This document shows, piece by piece, positions 1 to 11,500 of a DNA stretch of 64,000 nt (within the stretch, counting starts at the first letter, position 1; the number at the start of each line of letters is the position of its first letter). Source of the DNA: Ulota crispa (lineage: Eukaryota > Streptophyta > Bryopsida > Orthotrichales > Orthotrichaceae); the NCBI GenBank assembly GCA_963920765.1, contig OY987249.1, forward strand, positions 8,618,817 through 8,682,816, written 5' to 3'. The position numbers and the translations under genes were made by a program. Under the pieces are notes generated by a model, which ran no database searches, had not been told where the DNA came from, and saw nothing but the letters and a program-made list of their open reading frames with translations.

Positions 1-213
1 CCATGGCGACACTGCAACGTGACAAGAGTCTCAAACCAAAGCTTCAACGGCGACTGCCTGTGAGCTTTGATTCAAGGACGAAAGAATCAGCGATGGAACC
101 CTTGCTCGTGTGAGTTCCGAGGTTTGCGGTGACACAGACACGGATGCGGGACTGGTAGCGTAGGACGAAGGAAGAAGAAAATTGAGCCCTGTTGGGGAGG
201 AATTTTGCAAACA
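1..213 (+). promoter_or_regulatory. upstream region and 5' leader of the ARO-like gene
   Basis: This stretch lies immediately before the first ATG of the ARO-like gene and has no supported gene of its own. It is moderately GC-rich like the exons that follow, so it probably includes the 5' untranslated leader. No TATA box or other core promoter element could be assigned with confidence, and the transcription start is not visible. Confidence 0.4.
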
Positions 214-3079
214 ATGGAGGCGAGTATAGAAGCGTACTTGACGCACTACATGGACTTGAAGATAGAGGAGCTGTTAGCGTTCCCGCTACAGGTAGCGGAG
301 GTGGTGCGCAAGGGCGCGGAGGAAGCGGACTCGTTCCGGCAGGAATGCTCGCCGCTGAGCAACAAGGTGGAGAAACTAATTCAGCTGCTACGCAAGGCGG
401 CGCGGTTCTCGACGGCGAACGCCGTGGGGCTGTACGAACGACCCACGCGGCGCATCATGCTGGAGGTGCTCAAGGCGCTGGAGAAGGCGCTAGGGTTAGT
501 GAAGAAGTGCAGGCGCAGCGGGATGCTGCGCCGCGTCATGACCATCACCACCACCACGGACTTCCGCAAAGTAAACCTCTGGTTGGACAGTTCCATTGGG
601 GATGTCACGTGGCTGCTCAACATCTCCTCCAGTGGCGATGACCGGTCGGAGTTCGCCGGGTTGCCGCCCATTGCGAGTACGGACCCCGTGCTCGCGTTGG
701 TGTGGGAGCAGGTGTCCATTGTGCACGTCGGCACCGCCGTGGAGAAGGCCGACGGGGCGGAGTACCTTGGTAATCTCGCCAAAGGGAATGACCGCAACGT
801 CAAGATCATCATCGAAGAAGGCGGTTCCCCGCCATTGCTAAGGTACAGCAACACACAACTTTGCAGTACTAGATTCTAAAGCCAGCCTTCTTGTTGAATC
901 TGCTGCCATGCTCCTGATCTGTTGCAAACCAACACAACTTTGCAAGACCTAGTCTGTGAAACCAGCCGAATCTGCTGCCATGCTCCTGATCTCATGCGTT
1001 TCGGGTGCACCCATCGACAGGTTGTTGAAGGAGGGCACCATTCCGGGGCAAGAAGCCGCGGCCACGGCGTTAGGGCATCTTGCGAGAGACAAGGATCGAG
1101 TGCGCCAGCTGCGAAACGAGGGCGCCAGCAGCGTCTTCACTCACATTCTGGGAAGCCATTCCACCTCCATGAAAGTGCAGCTTCAAGTGGCGAGAGTTGT
1201 TGCGAAGTTCGCGTCGCTGGACGAAGAAGCACAAGGCGAGCTTGCGCAGCAGGTAATTCGAAATGGTCACCGTGCCACACCATGCTAGGGTTTCGTTCAC
1301 ACACCTGAATCACAAAACTTAGCTTTTCTAGATTGGCTCAGGAAGTGTTGTATACTCGTAAATCTTACCACCTAGGGTTTTAAGTTTTCATAGCTTTGAA
1401 TTCGTAGAAATGTTAGATTTTGATTGGAGTGGTATGAATGACAGGGTGCGATCCGGCTCTTAGTGGCGCTGCTGGCGCATCAGACGAACACGGTGGAGGG
1501 GAAAGAGGGGCCGGTATCGAGCATAGCGGCAATCGTGGCACGGTCGAATCTTACGCAATTGCGAAGTGCCACTGCGAGAGGGATGAGCAACAACATGCAC
1601 ATGAACGCGTCGGATGTGCGGGTGCAACCCGTGGCCATGGCGGCGTCGTCCGTGGTGGCGCGGATACGAAGCGCCAACCAGGATCCCACGTCCGGGAGGA
1701 TGATGATGGGCGCCATGCCGCCCATGCGAACCTCCAGCCGCGCGCACCGCGAGCTGGAGGACCCCGAGGTCAAGCTCGGGCTCAAGGTGGAGTCGGCGCA
1801 CGCGCTCTGGAAACTGGCCGCGGGGAACATCAAGAACTGCAAGCTCATCACCGACACGTGCGCACTCTTGTGCTTCGCGAAGCTGATGAAGCACAGTGGC
1901 GGCGAGCTCAAGTACAATTCCGTCATGGCTGTGATGGAAATCGCCGCCGCCGCGGAGAGCGACCCGGAGCTTCGCCGCGCGGCGTTCAAGACGAACTCGC
2001 CGTCCGCCAAAGCTGTCGTTGAGCAGCTCTTGCTTGAGCTCACCAGTGAGCACGGTGAACCCGAACTTCAGGTACTCTCTCTCCGTCTACCTCTACAAAT
2101 CCACGACTCATTGTGAAACCCTAGCTCTCTCTCTCTGTCTACCTCTACAAATCCATGACTCATTGCAAAGCCCTAGCTCTCTCCGTCTACCCGCCATGTC
2201 ATGACTCATTGTGAAACCCTAACTCTCTCCGTCTATTCTACAGATCCACGACTCATTGTGAAACCCTATCTCTCTCCAGATCCACGACTCATTGCGAAAC
2301 CCTAACTCTCTCTGTCTACCCTTCAGATTATTACTTATTGCGATATCCTAGCTCTCACCATCTATTCTACAAATCCACGACTCATTGCAAAACCCTAGCT
2401 CTCTCCGTCTACCCCTACAGATCATGACTCATTGCGAAACCCTAGCTCTCTCCGTCTACCCTACATATCCATGACTCATTGCCAAACCCTAGCTCTCTCC
2501 GTCTATTCTACAGATCCACGACTTATTGCGAAACCCTAGCACCTCGGAATCACGTTACTGACCTCGAATGCTCCCCTGCAGGTCGCCAGCTCCAAAGCCA
2601 TCGGAAGCTTAGCTCGGATCTTCCCGGCTCCCGCGGAAGGCCCGATCCGCGCTCTCACCTCGGCGTTGCAGAACCAGAACCCCGACGTGATCCAAGTCGC
2701 CACCGAGGCCGCCTCGGCGTTGTCCAAATTCGCCAGCGACGAGAACTACCTGCACTTGGAGCACTCCAAGAACATCATTCAGGAGGGCGCCGTGGACCAT
2801 CTGGTTCTGCTGGCGCTCAACTTCGGCTACTGCGAGTCCCAGCTCTCAGCGCTGGAGCTTCTGTGCTACCTCTCCCTCAACGTCCCCGACAGCGAAGCTC
2901 TCGCTCGTGCCAACATCATCCACGTTCTCAAGTCCACCATCCACGCCAACCAGCTCTCTCAAATGTTCTCGAAACACGAGACCGCTCGCCCTCTCATCCA
3001 CGACGCCATCGCCAAGCTGGAGGTTTATCAACTTCGTAGCTCCAGCTTCAGCATCGACATGGGCAACTCCTCGCCCTAA
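214..3079 (+). CDS. ARMADILLO REPEAT ONLY (ARO)-like protein
   Basis: Four coding exons fit GT-AG junctions and keep frame: 214-842, 1021-1252, 1445-2071 and 2582-3079, giving about 661 residues. The first in-frame ATG is at 214. The first ~200 residues match the plant ARO-specific N-terminal helical region, with recognisable pieces such as LYERPTRRI, VKKCRRSGMLRRV and LPPIASTDP. The rest is armadillo repeats, including ALWKLAAGN, ALLCFAKL, AVMEIAAAAE and AAFKTNSPSAKAVV. Family knowledge: ARO proteins are plant-specific armadillo scaffolds that help confine ROP GTPase signalling and actin at sites of polar (tip) growth. Length agrees with the family. The introns deserve note, since as far as I recall the Arabidopsis ARO genes have few or none. 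The family call is firm; the precise ARO paralogue is not assignable. Confidence 0.9.
2077..2542 (+). repeat. ten-unit ~47-bp minisatellite in ARO intron 3
   Basis: The third ARO intron consists almost entirely of about ten imperfect tandem units of 36-52 bp. Each unit runs roughly from CTCTCTCCGTCTAC through GACTCATTGCGAAACCCTAG. Every unit ends in AAACCCTA(G/A) or a close variant, which is a telobox/telomere-like motif. The array is pyrimidine-rich on the coding strand and stops just before the acceptor of exon 4. Confidence 0.9.
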
Positions 3080-3149
3080 TCTCTCCCACTCTCTCTCTCT
3101 GCTCTCTCCTCTCCAAATCCCAGCTGCCACGTCAGCATTGTAGCATACT

Positions 3150-3785
3150 ACTTCTCCCCCCTCCCCTTTTTCTTGTTTTTTTCCTTCACTCTTTGGGTCC
3201 TTTTGCTCTTGGACCGTGTATTACATTCCATTATTTTTATGTAGGGGCAGGATTAGACCCTACCCTTTCCTTATCGGTAAAGGGGAGAGTAAGCTTAGAT
3301 GGTGGGAATTGTCACAGAAAATGTATTTCCACTTTCATTGTGGCGTTTATAAATTCAGACTAACCCAATTTCGTTTCTTCTTTGGATGTGGTGCCGGCGC
3401 TGGAAACTGTGAGCTTTTGTACTTTATCTTCACTATATGTTGCATTTAGGTTGCCATACTAGGATTTTAGTTCTCCCCCCTCCCCCTTTTCTTATTTTGT
3501 TTCCTTCACTCTTTGGGTCCTTTTGCTCTTGGGCCGTGTATTACATTCCATAATTTTTATCTAGGGGCAGGATTAGATCTTAGTACGCTTTCCTCATCGG
3601 TAAAGGGGAGAGTAGATGGTGGGAATTGTCACAGAAAATGTGTTTCCACTTCCACTTGTGAAGTTTATAAATTCAGACTAACCCAATTTCGTTTCTTCTT
3701 TGGGTGTGGTGCCGGCGTTGGAAACTGTGAGCTTTCATACTTTACCTTCACTATATGTTGCATTTAGGTTGCCGTGAAAGTTAGG
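3150..3785 (+). repeat. tandem duplication (~318 bp x 2) in the ARO 3' flank
   Basis: Two adjacent copies, about 3150-3468 and 3470-3785, align with an offset near 318-320 bp. Shared landmarks are TTCCTTCACTCTTTGGGTCC (3181 and 3501) and TGTTGCATTTAGGTTGCC (about 3439 and 3757). They begin some 70 bp after the ARO stop codon, so they probably duplicate 3' UTR or poly(A)-region sequence. Several substitutions and small indels separate them. Confidence 0.85.
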
Positions 3786-4036
3786 TTGCCATACTGGGAT
3801 TTCACATGGTTTACGACTGTGAGGCCGCGAGTTTGTCTTTTGGTAGCGGCGGTGTTGTTGTTGTTGTTGGCAGGCCCTTTGAAATTTGTTTATTGCAGTA
3901 GTTATTATGGGAGTTACTACAGTATGAGTATGTAGTCTCAGTAAGTATTTGTATGATGTAAAATGTTTGAGAAATTAGTGTGGGGCAACCTAAATGCAAC
4001 CGAGAATGCAACATTTGGTGTAGTGGGTAACGTTAC

Positions 4037-4081
4037 TGCTGATTGTGTGCTTGCTGATTGTGTGCTTGCTGATTGTGTGCT
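4037..4081 (+). repeat. 15-bp tandem repeat, three copies
   Basis: The 15-mer TGCTGATTGTGTGCT recurs head to tail about three times with no visible change. Nothing coding is associated with it. Confidence 0.8.
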
Positions 4082-4138
4082 TGGAGAAAGTGAGTTTTTG
4101 TTAGTATGATTGTGCCTCGTGGATTACCACTTTGACTG

Positions 4139-4546
4139 CACTTAAGGTAGGGAGCTTGAATTGCGACTCTTCTCTTGTAAAGTGTCATGTAGGTAGTTCA
4201 AGGATGGATATGAGGTGGTTCTTGAATGGACCCTCTTTAGTCTTAGAAGAAATAATGTCTTTTATTGCTAGAGCCAATCATACTCCTTGATTTCACCTCA
4301 TCTCTTTATTTGTTGCACATAAATGATTTATGGGAGACTTAGAATCACAAATAGGTACCTACTATAGAAAACTTTGAAAATTCATCAACAATGCAATAAT
4401 GCTTCAAAAAATATGAAAAAAATTATATTACATTTGACTTCCATTTCTCTTTAACTGAAAATTAGACAAAAATCTTCTTGTATCAGAAAGCCCATGAAAA
4501 GCCAGATCAGCCCTTCAAGTGTAGGAAGCTACCTACCTTAGTTACT
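4139..4546. mobile_element. MITE-like repeat with ~18-bp inverted ends
   Basis: The ends ACTTAAGGTAGGGAGCTT (about 4141) and AAGCTACCTACCTTAGTT (about 4526) are near-perfect inverted repeats. The interior (4170-4515) is clearly related to 53100-53920, sharing for example ATAGCCAATCATATTC-like and ATCACAAATAGGT-like blocks in the same order. It has no coding capacity and is probably a non-autonomous DNA element. The superfamily is unassigned. Confidence 0.6.
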
Positions 4547-7062
4547 GGGCTCTTTGTGCGGTAGCCAAGCTCATTTTGGTAAACCGTAACTTTGCACTGG
4601 TTCTCGCATGAACAACTTCAAGCCTCCCACTGATTTGGTCATGCTGGATGCGAGACTGAATGTGCTCTATACATTCTTCAAATGGGATTATAGTGAACTA
4701 CTGGAGCCTCACGAACATGAAGGTGCGTAGTGAGTTTGCAACTTTGGGTCTTTTTTTTCATTCTTGAGCACTTCGGAAATCAGTGAATGAATGAATGTGT
4801 AAAACTTACCACATGAACATGAAAGCTTTCTTCAACACTTCTTATGCAAGTTCCAAAATCCATAGCTTAATCTTTTGAACCGGCTTAAATCAATCCAATT
4901 ATATAATGTAAACCACAATCTCAAAATAGTGGAACACTTTTCACAATGTTGAAAAATTTGAGTAAACTTTCGTAAATTTGGAAGACAAAGTTGGAGATGT
5001 GGTTTTGAGCTTTTATTTTAGCTCTTTTCAGTAGATTAAAAAATCTTACATATTGTGATATCAAATTTTAATTTTCAATGACTTCACAAGCTAATTGAAT
5101 TGATTGTAACTTCAAAGATTACGTTTTGTAAAAAATCGTGGTAGTTACAAACTGTATTAGAATAACTTAAATTTGTTTATTGCATGTAAAAATGAAGGCG
5201 AAATTCATTGCTTGAAATTCTTGTAGAATTTGTGATTTTTCAGTATAATTAGTATAGTGAGACAAGGAAATGCTAAATTGTGAGCAAAGATCCGTGAGCT
5301 CTAAAGATATGTTCACACTTGGTGCTAGGAGGAGTATTAGCAATATGAATGCAGTCTAAAGGTGTGTCTAAATGCACCTAATTTTTCTTTGCTACTACCC
5401 CTTTAACACAAAGTGTGAATGTACCCTAAGCCTTGAGCTTAGATTTTTTGTCAAAATAAAAATTTCCCCCATAATTGTATATGTAGGGCCCTCTAATTAT
5501 GCATTGTAAACTTTCATCTATTGAAAACTTGCTATTTTTTTGTTTTATTATTGATTATGAGTTCAAAAGTGATCCCCATTCATGTAATCTTGGCTAACCG
5601 CTCATGTGCTCACCATTTTCTGCTTACAATATAACATTGTCCTAGCTAGTGAGACAATTGACTATTCCACTTGAAGATTGTTACTATTAAAGTTTTACTA
5701 ATGGCACTACAAGACCAATTAATGTACATTGTGGTAGAATTTTGTGCAACCAAATATTCAGGAGAATACTTATCCACCAATATGTAAACACTAGATTCAA
5801 TACTAGATAGATTTCTTGGGGATGCCACAAGTCATCCACTTTGAACCGCAATCATATGTGTTTTGTTTAAATTTATTTAAATTTATAATTTTTATTTATT
5901 TGTTTTTATTTGGTTTCCTTGATCTTCAAGTTTGACGGTAAGGCATAAAGAGTTTGAAGTCACATAAAAGTCTTTGTATTTCACATGGTGCAAATAGGAA
6001 TGGGGAGTACACAAGTTCCAATTTTATTTACTAATTTGACTATAAGTTATTGTAGTCATTTAACCCCCCACTCCCCAAGCCCATTTTCCATGAAAAACAT
6101 TGAGATTACTGCCATTTTTAGTGATTTGTCCAAGGGACAATCTTTTTATTATTTCTATTAATCTAATCATAAGATCTAGCATCAAAAATATGCAAGAAGC
6201 CATGGTGAAAATTTCATGAAGTTTAATTGTACAGATTAAGAAATACAAGTGTGCCTTGCACGTGCTTTGCATGGCGTCCATTTGAGATCAGTAAAGGATA
6301 TATAGGCAAAGTTTATATATTACTAAAGAAGAACTTTTGTATATACAACATTTCTGGTGTATGTGCCCTAGTACCCAAGGATTTGACCACCACAAACTAA
6401 AACTCTTGTAGGTGGAAAGGATTTGCCGTGTGATAGTGCAACACAAAGTTGCCCATGTGAAAAGATAGGTGAAGGGAGGTAGATGCCTACATGTTGGAGG
6501 GTTTGGCCTTGCATGACTTTTCACAATTCCAAATGACTTTTTAAGTTTAATGACTTTTAATATTTCCAAATGACTTTTCACCCTCTCTATTAGAACTTGT
6601 GGTGTTAATAGAGAACTTATGGCATGACACGTCATTATATCATGAGACATTTTTAACATGAGACACATCAACCTTTATAATATAGACGAATATTTGGAGT
6701 TAGCACACATAGTTATTTTACCTCTACTCCAAATTTCTGAGAGGCACAATGGAGAGCTGGGATTGCCTCTCTTGCCAATCTACCCCAGAGTTTAATTTCT
6801 TGAAGAGTTTTTGCCTAAATCTTATCTTAGAAAGCTTGTGACTATTGGTAAACTAAGAAATTTGCACAAGAATCTGGATTAGATTGCCATATCCCACCTT
6901 GAGTAACAATTAGCTTAAAGTAGTAGGTATTTGGATGCACTTCCACATATCATTCATTCTTTCCAAATTTAACCAACTTTTCCTTACCTGCGTGCATTCA
7001 GGGGTGCGGGTCACTCTACCCTGGCAAACACAAAAATTAAGTTCAACCCTGGTCTTCCCCAA
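4547..7062. other. AT-rich intergenic region
   Basis: No exon-like reading frames, RNA genes or strong repeats were recognised across this stretch, apart from the small inverted-repeat element near 5307-5427. Base composition is strongly AT-biased, in sharp contrast to the GC-richer sequence that begins at about 7063 where the large inverted repeat starts. Confidence 0.6.
5307..5427. mobile_element. small MITE-like inverted-repeat element
   Basis: The sequence TGTTCACACTTGGTGCTAGG near 5310 is an imperfect inverted copy of the segment ending AACACAAAGTGTGAATGTAC near 5423, and the homology extends inward to AGTAGCAA-like ends. At about 120 bp and noncoding it resembles a short MITE. No target duplication was established. 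Confidence 0.45.
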
Positions 7063-8578
7063 TCCCCACCCAGTTCTTTTGCCCGATTTTGACGAAAGCG
7101 AAACCTCTCGAACCCGTGCAACGCCCGGACGGCACGCCGAGCTCGTCGTCGTCCGCGCTGCTCCTGCAACTATCGTCGTCGTCGTCAACGTCGACGTCGC
7201 TAGCTCGCTCGCTCCGTTCTTCCTTCGCCCGTCCCCGGGATCGACGATCCTGAGCGACAGCCTTCACCCTTCGTCGTCCTCCTAGAACTCCTCCGACGGC
7301 TCCCGGCCCCGCGGGAACGCGCTCGTGGTGTGTCTCTCACGGAGCGCTCTCCGCTGCTGCTGTGCTGCCCTCAGCGTGTCCCGGCTCACAGCAGGCTTAG
7401 AGGTAAGTTACGTGCGTCGCCCTTTGGATTGCTCGGATTTCCCCCATCCGGCACGGATTCCTGGCTGCTACCTTGGGCTTCTGGCGCCGTTGAGGTCCGC
7501 GCTCTGAATCGCTTAGCGCACTGTAATTGTTTGTGGTTAGGTCGAGGAGGAGGACACGATTTGGACGGAACGGCAGCGTGCGCGATTTCGTTGCGAAATT
7601 CTGCGTCGCCGACCTTGGCTTCCTTTGCACGTCAAGTTTTTGCCGTTGGAGGGAGCGTGGAGGACGCGGGCGTTTTGGTTCGAAGGCCTGCGTCTTCGGG
7701 CGTCGCTTGGATTGCATCTCTGCCTGTTTGCAACGCTCGTGTTTCGCACACGGATCGAGGACATCGAAGAGCGGATCCTGGTGAGCTCGCTCGTGAGAAA
7801 CTAGGCGTTGGTCGGGGTAATTCTGATGAATTTGCGGGACGGATTATTAGGTTTTCGTGTAGTCGCTTTGCTGTATCCATTTTCTTCTCCGACTTCTGGT
7901 TGCGCATCTGAATCGGCCTCGCTCCGCAGTGATGTCCGATTTGACCATTTTGTAGTCGGAGATGTTCGGAATTTCGTCTGCGAGTTGGGAGACTGCCCTA
8001 ACCGCTTTTTAGTTTTTTGATATTCCTGGTTCGATTCGCTCGGGATGGAATTGATTGCTGTGAACGCTGTGATTCTGCCTTGCTGTCGGTATAATCATGA
8101 AAGAAGAAGGAGGTGCAGAGAGACTTGCGGGACCGCAAGTGTTGCTCGATTGCATTTCTTCGCGTTCGGTCTTGGTCTGTCCGCCAGCTCTCCATCTGGC
8201 TGAGCAGGTAGTTTTAAGGTGGTGCGGGTAGCGCTGTAGCAAGTTTTACAATACATCGCATGTATTCGGATATTCCCTGACCCGGGCTCTGGCTTTTCGT
8301 GCCGTTTGACCTGCATACCCGAGGGCATGGTATTTTGATTGCTGGAGCAGGACTTGTTTGTGGAAACGAGGTGACGTGTGGTGTGGTGTCTCGAGCTTGG
8401 GATATGTACGGAACTTATTTTGAGGGCTCGAGAGGCAATGCGCTTGCTCAACACGTTTGTTGCATTGGGGAGATTGGATTCGCGTTGGTCACGCGAGAGT
8501 CTGATTTGTGACGGGCGGCTGTTTGACAGGGCCTGCCTTATTTTTGTCCGCGATCCCCTGCAAGTGGTGTCGAGCTCC
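7063..8578 (+). promoter_or_regulatory. 5' leader of the left BAG6-like gene, with a leader intron
   Basis: The region is GC-rich and noncoding by my reading. A consensus donor GAG|GTAAGT at 7402/7403 and an acceptor GACAG at 8525-8529 imply a 5'-UTR intron of about 1.1 kb (7403-8529). About 49 nt of leader then precede the ATG at 8579. Homology with the right copy begins at about 7063, so any promoter upstream of that point is not shared between the two copies. Confidence 0.6.
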
Positions 8579-11500
8579 ATGGAAGCAAAGCATGAAGGCA
8601 GCACGGATGCGAACCCGGAAGGCCGCAGCGGTTCAGGGACGCCGCCCGATGGAGAAGGTGGCGTAGGCGAAAGCATGGAGATAAAGATCAAAACCCTGGA
8701 TTCGCAGAGTTACACTCTGCGTGTGGAGAAGAATGTGAGTCTTGTGTGATAGTTGTACTAGACCGTTGGCTATTGTTGACGATTTGACGCGTGGTGGTGA
8801 TGGTAGATCCACATCGCTCGGATTGCGCCGGAGCGTGTGCTAGTTAATGTTTGTTGCGGAGGTGTGACGTTGATGGTTGTTGCGTTGCAGGTGTCGGTTC
8901 CTGCGCTGAAGGAACAACTGGTTGCGGTCGTCGGGGTACCCGTGGAGAATCAACGATTGATTTGCAGAGGAAAGGTCCTGAAGGACGACCAGTTGCTGTC
9001 CGCATACAGTATCCTTGTTGGTTTGCCATGAGGGTATTGATGTTGATGGAATGGTAGGTTTTTATGGAAGTGCTCGGGATTGTGAGGTGGTGGTCTTGGG
9101 GTTAGAGAGCGGTAGTGAGCCAACAGTTTGTGCGCACCCCTGGGGCGCGGTGTTTGGATTGATTGTGGAGGTTGAAAGCGTGTTTGGGGATGTTTCTTGA
9201 GCCAAACTTTCAGACGTTGAGGATGGACATACGCTGCATCTGGTGGCTAGGCAACCTCCATCGACCTCCGGAGTTGGACCGAGCAATGCGAACAGTGAAG
9301 GTGGGTGCATAGTGACCCTCTATATGCTGTAGTGATGTTTGGTAGGAATTTGTGGCTGCTCCATGTGGGGGGCTGACCAGTTGCTTTGGTGCTTGCTTCT
9401 TGGGAGGTGGGACGAAACGGTGGGGATTTGGAGTGGTATTGTATTGACACGGACTGACGAAAGTGACGATGGTCGTGCAGGTGGTCAGGCGGAATCAGGT
9501 TTGGCTCCACCAGGAAGCAGGTCCGGGCATGTGTCACACAGTCTGCTGATGGGAACCATCAATTTTCCAGATGGCGGTGAAGGGCAAATGCCGGATCTGA
9601 ATCGAGTAAGTGGTCAGCCGTGGTTGTGTACTCGTGTTTGTGTGGCCGATCAGTTGGCACGTTTTCCTGGTCACACTTTATGGCGCTTGTTTCGTGCATT
9701 GGTGAAGGGAGAGGACCTTATCTTAACGTCGGCCTTAGATTAGGAACTGACGTGTCATGGGAATCGAGTGGAAGCTGGAAATCTGGATGGAAGAGCTTAG
9801 TTTTGTATGGAAGTGGCGTGAAGCATGGTCTGGGACTGTGAGGCTGGCATGCGAGTGCTTGGGAAGCGTGTCCCTGGAATGGCACTTTCCTCAGAAGGCG
9901 CCGGTTTTGGGGTCGGTTGATTTAGGTTTAGGTACGAGTCAGGTGGCGGGCTTTCTCACCGAAAGTCGGGCACTCTAGTGGCTTCTGCGGAAACGTAGTG
10001 AGTAGGACTTCTGAAGTGTGGGACCGAGTCGTATGACATCGGAAAACTATGAGACCACTCGGGTTTGGTTACTCTGGAATGTGTTCCCTGCGAAAAGCAG
10101 GGCCACGGAAGAGAACGTCCGAATCAGAGATGGGAGCGTTCCTTGTTGTGCGACGATGGTACATGTATCTTGCAACATACCTGCAAAGCTTTCAGGAGCT
10201 GGAAGTCGCACGATCGTATCTCAGCCCATGGGTGCCGAACCTCCAAATCTGTTCATGAGGAGAGTGGAAAGATGGAGGAGCTGACAGATGTGGACGTGTG
10301 TTGCAGATCATAAACGCAGTGATCAGCTCAATGGGAATGCACGGCGTTTCTGTGCAAGGTGGGACGGGAAATCCCAACAACCCAGCGACAGTAAGTACCA
10401 TTGACGCGGCTATGCTACCATGGTCGTCCTTGACGCAGTCCAGTCTTGGCAGTTGTCAGTCGCTTGATGAGCGAATCCGTAGAAATCACTCGCTGCACCA
10501 ACTGTGGTTTGTTGTAAAACTCCGTGGGTACCCGTTCCGTTCACAGGTCTCAGATGATTTGATAAGAGTCAAGGATGGGGCATTCCCAGTTGCCAAGCTG
10601 AATTGTTTTGCTTGGTTTTGACGGGTGTAAGTGGTTCGGGGATTTGGTGCGTTCTCTTGAGAACCGAAGTGTCGTTTGTGCGCACATAAGGTCAACATGG
10701 AGATTTGAAGGTATTGACGAGGGCGAGAGGTGATGCTTTATTGGGCGTCGGGTTTTGGCAAGTGTTGGTGCAATGCTGATGCGGTTGTCATTGATTGCTG
10801 TAGGGAGTGTTACCCACACCTGGTGGAGTTGATGGTGATGGCAGAAATGGTGGGGGTGACCATGACACGGGTGTTCGTGAGCTGGAGCTACAGATCGATG
10901 CTTTGTATGGAATGCCCCCGTCGAGTGGTACGGAAAACAGAGGAACAGGTCCCATACGCGTCGTTCAGGCTCCGTTGGTGAGTTTTGTTCTTGCGTGCAC
11001 GTCTTGGAATGTGTCGGGGTTTGTGTCGACTTTGGATGCAGTTTGGGAACATTGTGGCGTGTGAGCGGTTGGTGTGCAGACGAGGTCGTGGTTGTGGGTC
11101 GATTGGGCTAGTGTGATGGGGTGCAGTGAATAATGTTGTATGTATTGTCACATCTAAACATGTATCCAGGTTGTTCCTGACGCTTTGACAACCATGTCCC
11201 AGTACTTGGACCGTTTGGAGCAGACGCTTGCTACAGAAGGTAATTTCGATTGTTGTTTATGAAGAATCTGGTGTAGAAACTGTGAGAAGATGTTGAGAAC
11301 GTGTCGTTGCTATGGCTGGGCGCAAGTCCTGCGGATCCCCGAGGAAGGCACAGCGAGGGCTTTTGAAGCTTTTGCTTTGTGGTCATGCGGCTTGGCAGTG
11401 TAGAATGTGTGTGCATTTTGGCAGGGACAGTTATTGAGAGTGCACTGGGTGTTATGCTTCTTAGCCGTAGAGGTTTGGGGATCGTAGTGTTTGGTTCTTC

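Noticed and set aside
1460-2053. Long frames overlapping ARO exon 3 on both strands
   Set aside because: The ARO armadillo frame explains the sequence, and the others show no protein-like pattern.
7330-7911. 193-codon plus-strand frame in the left leader
   Set aside because: It lies across the 7403 donor in a leader intron, is not conserved in frame with the right copy, and has no recognisable domain.
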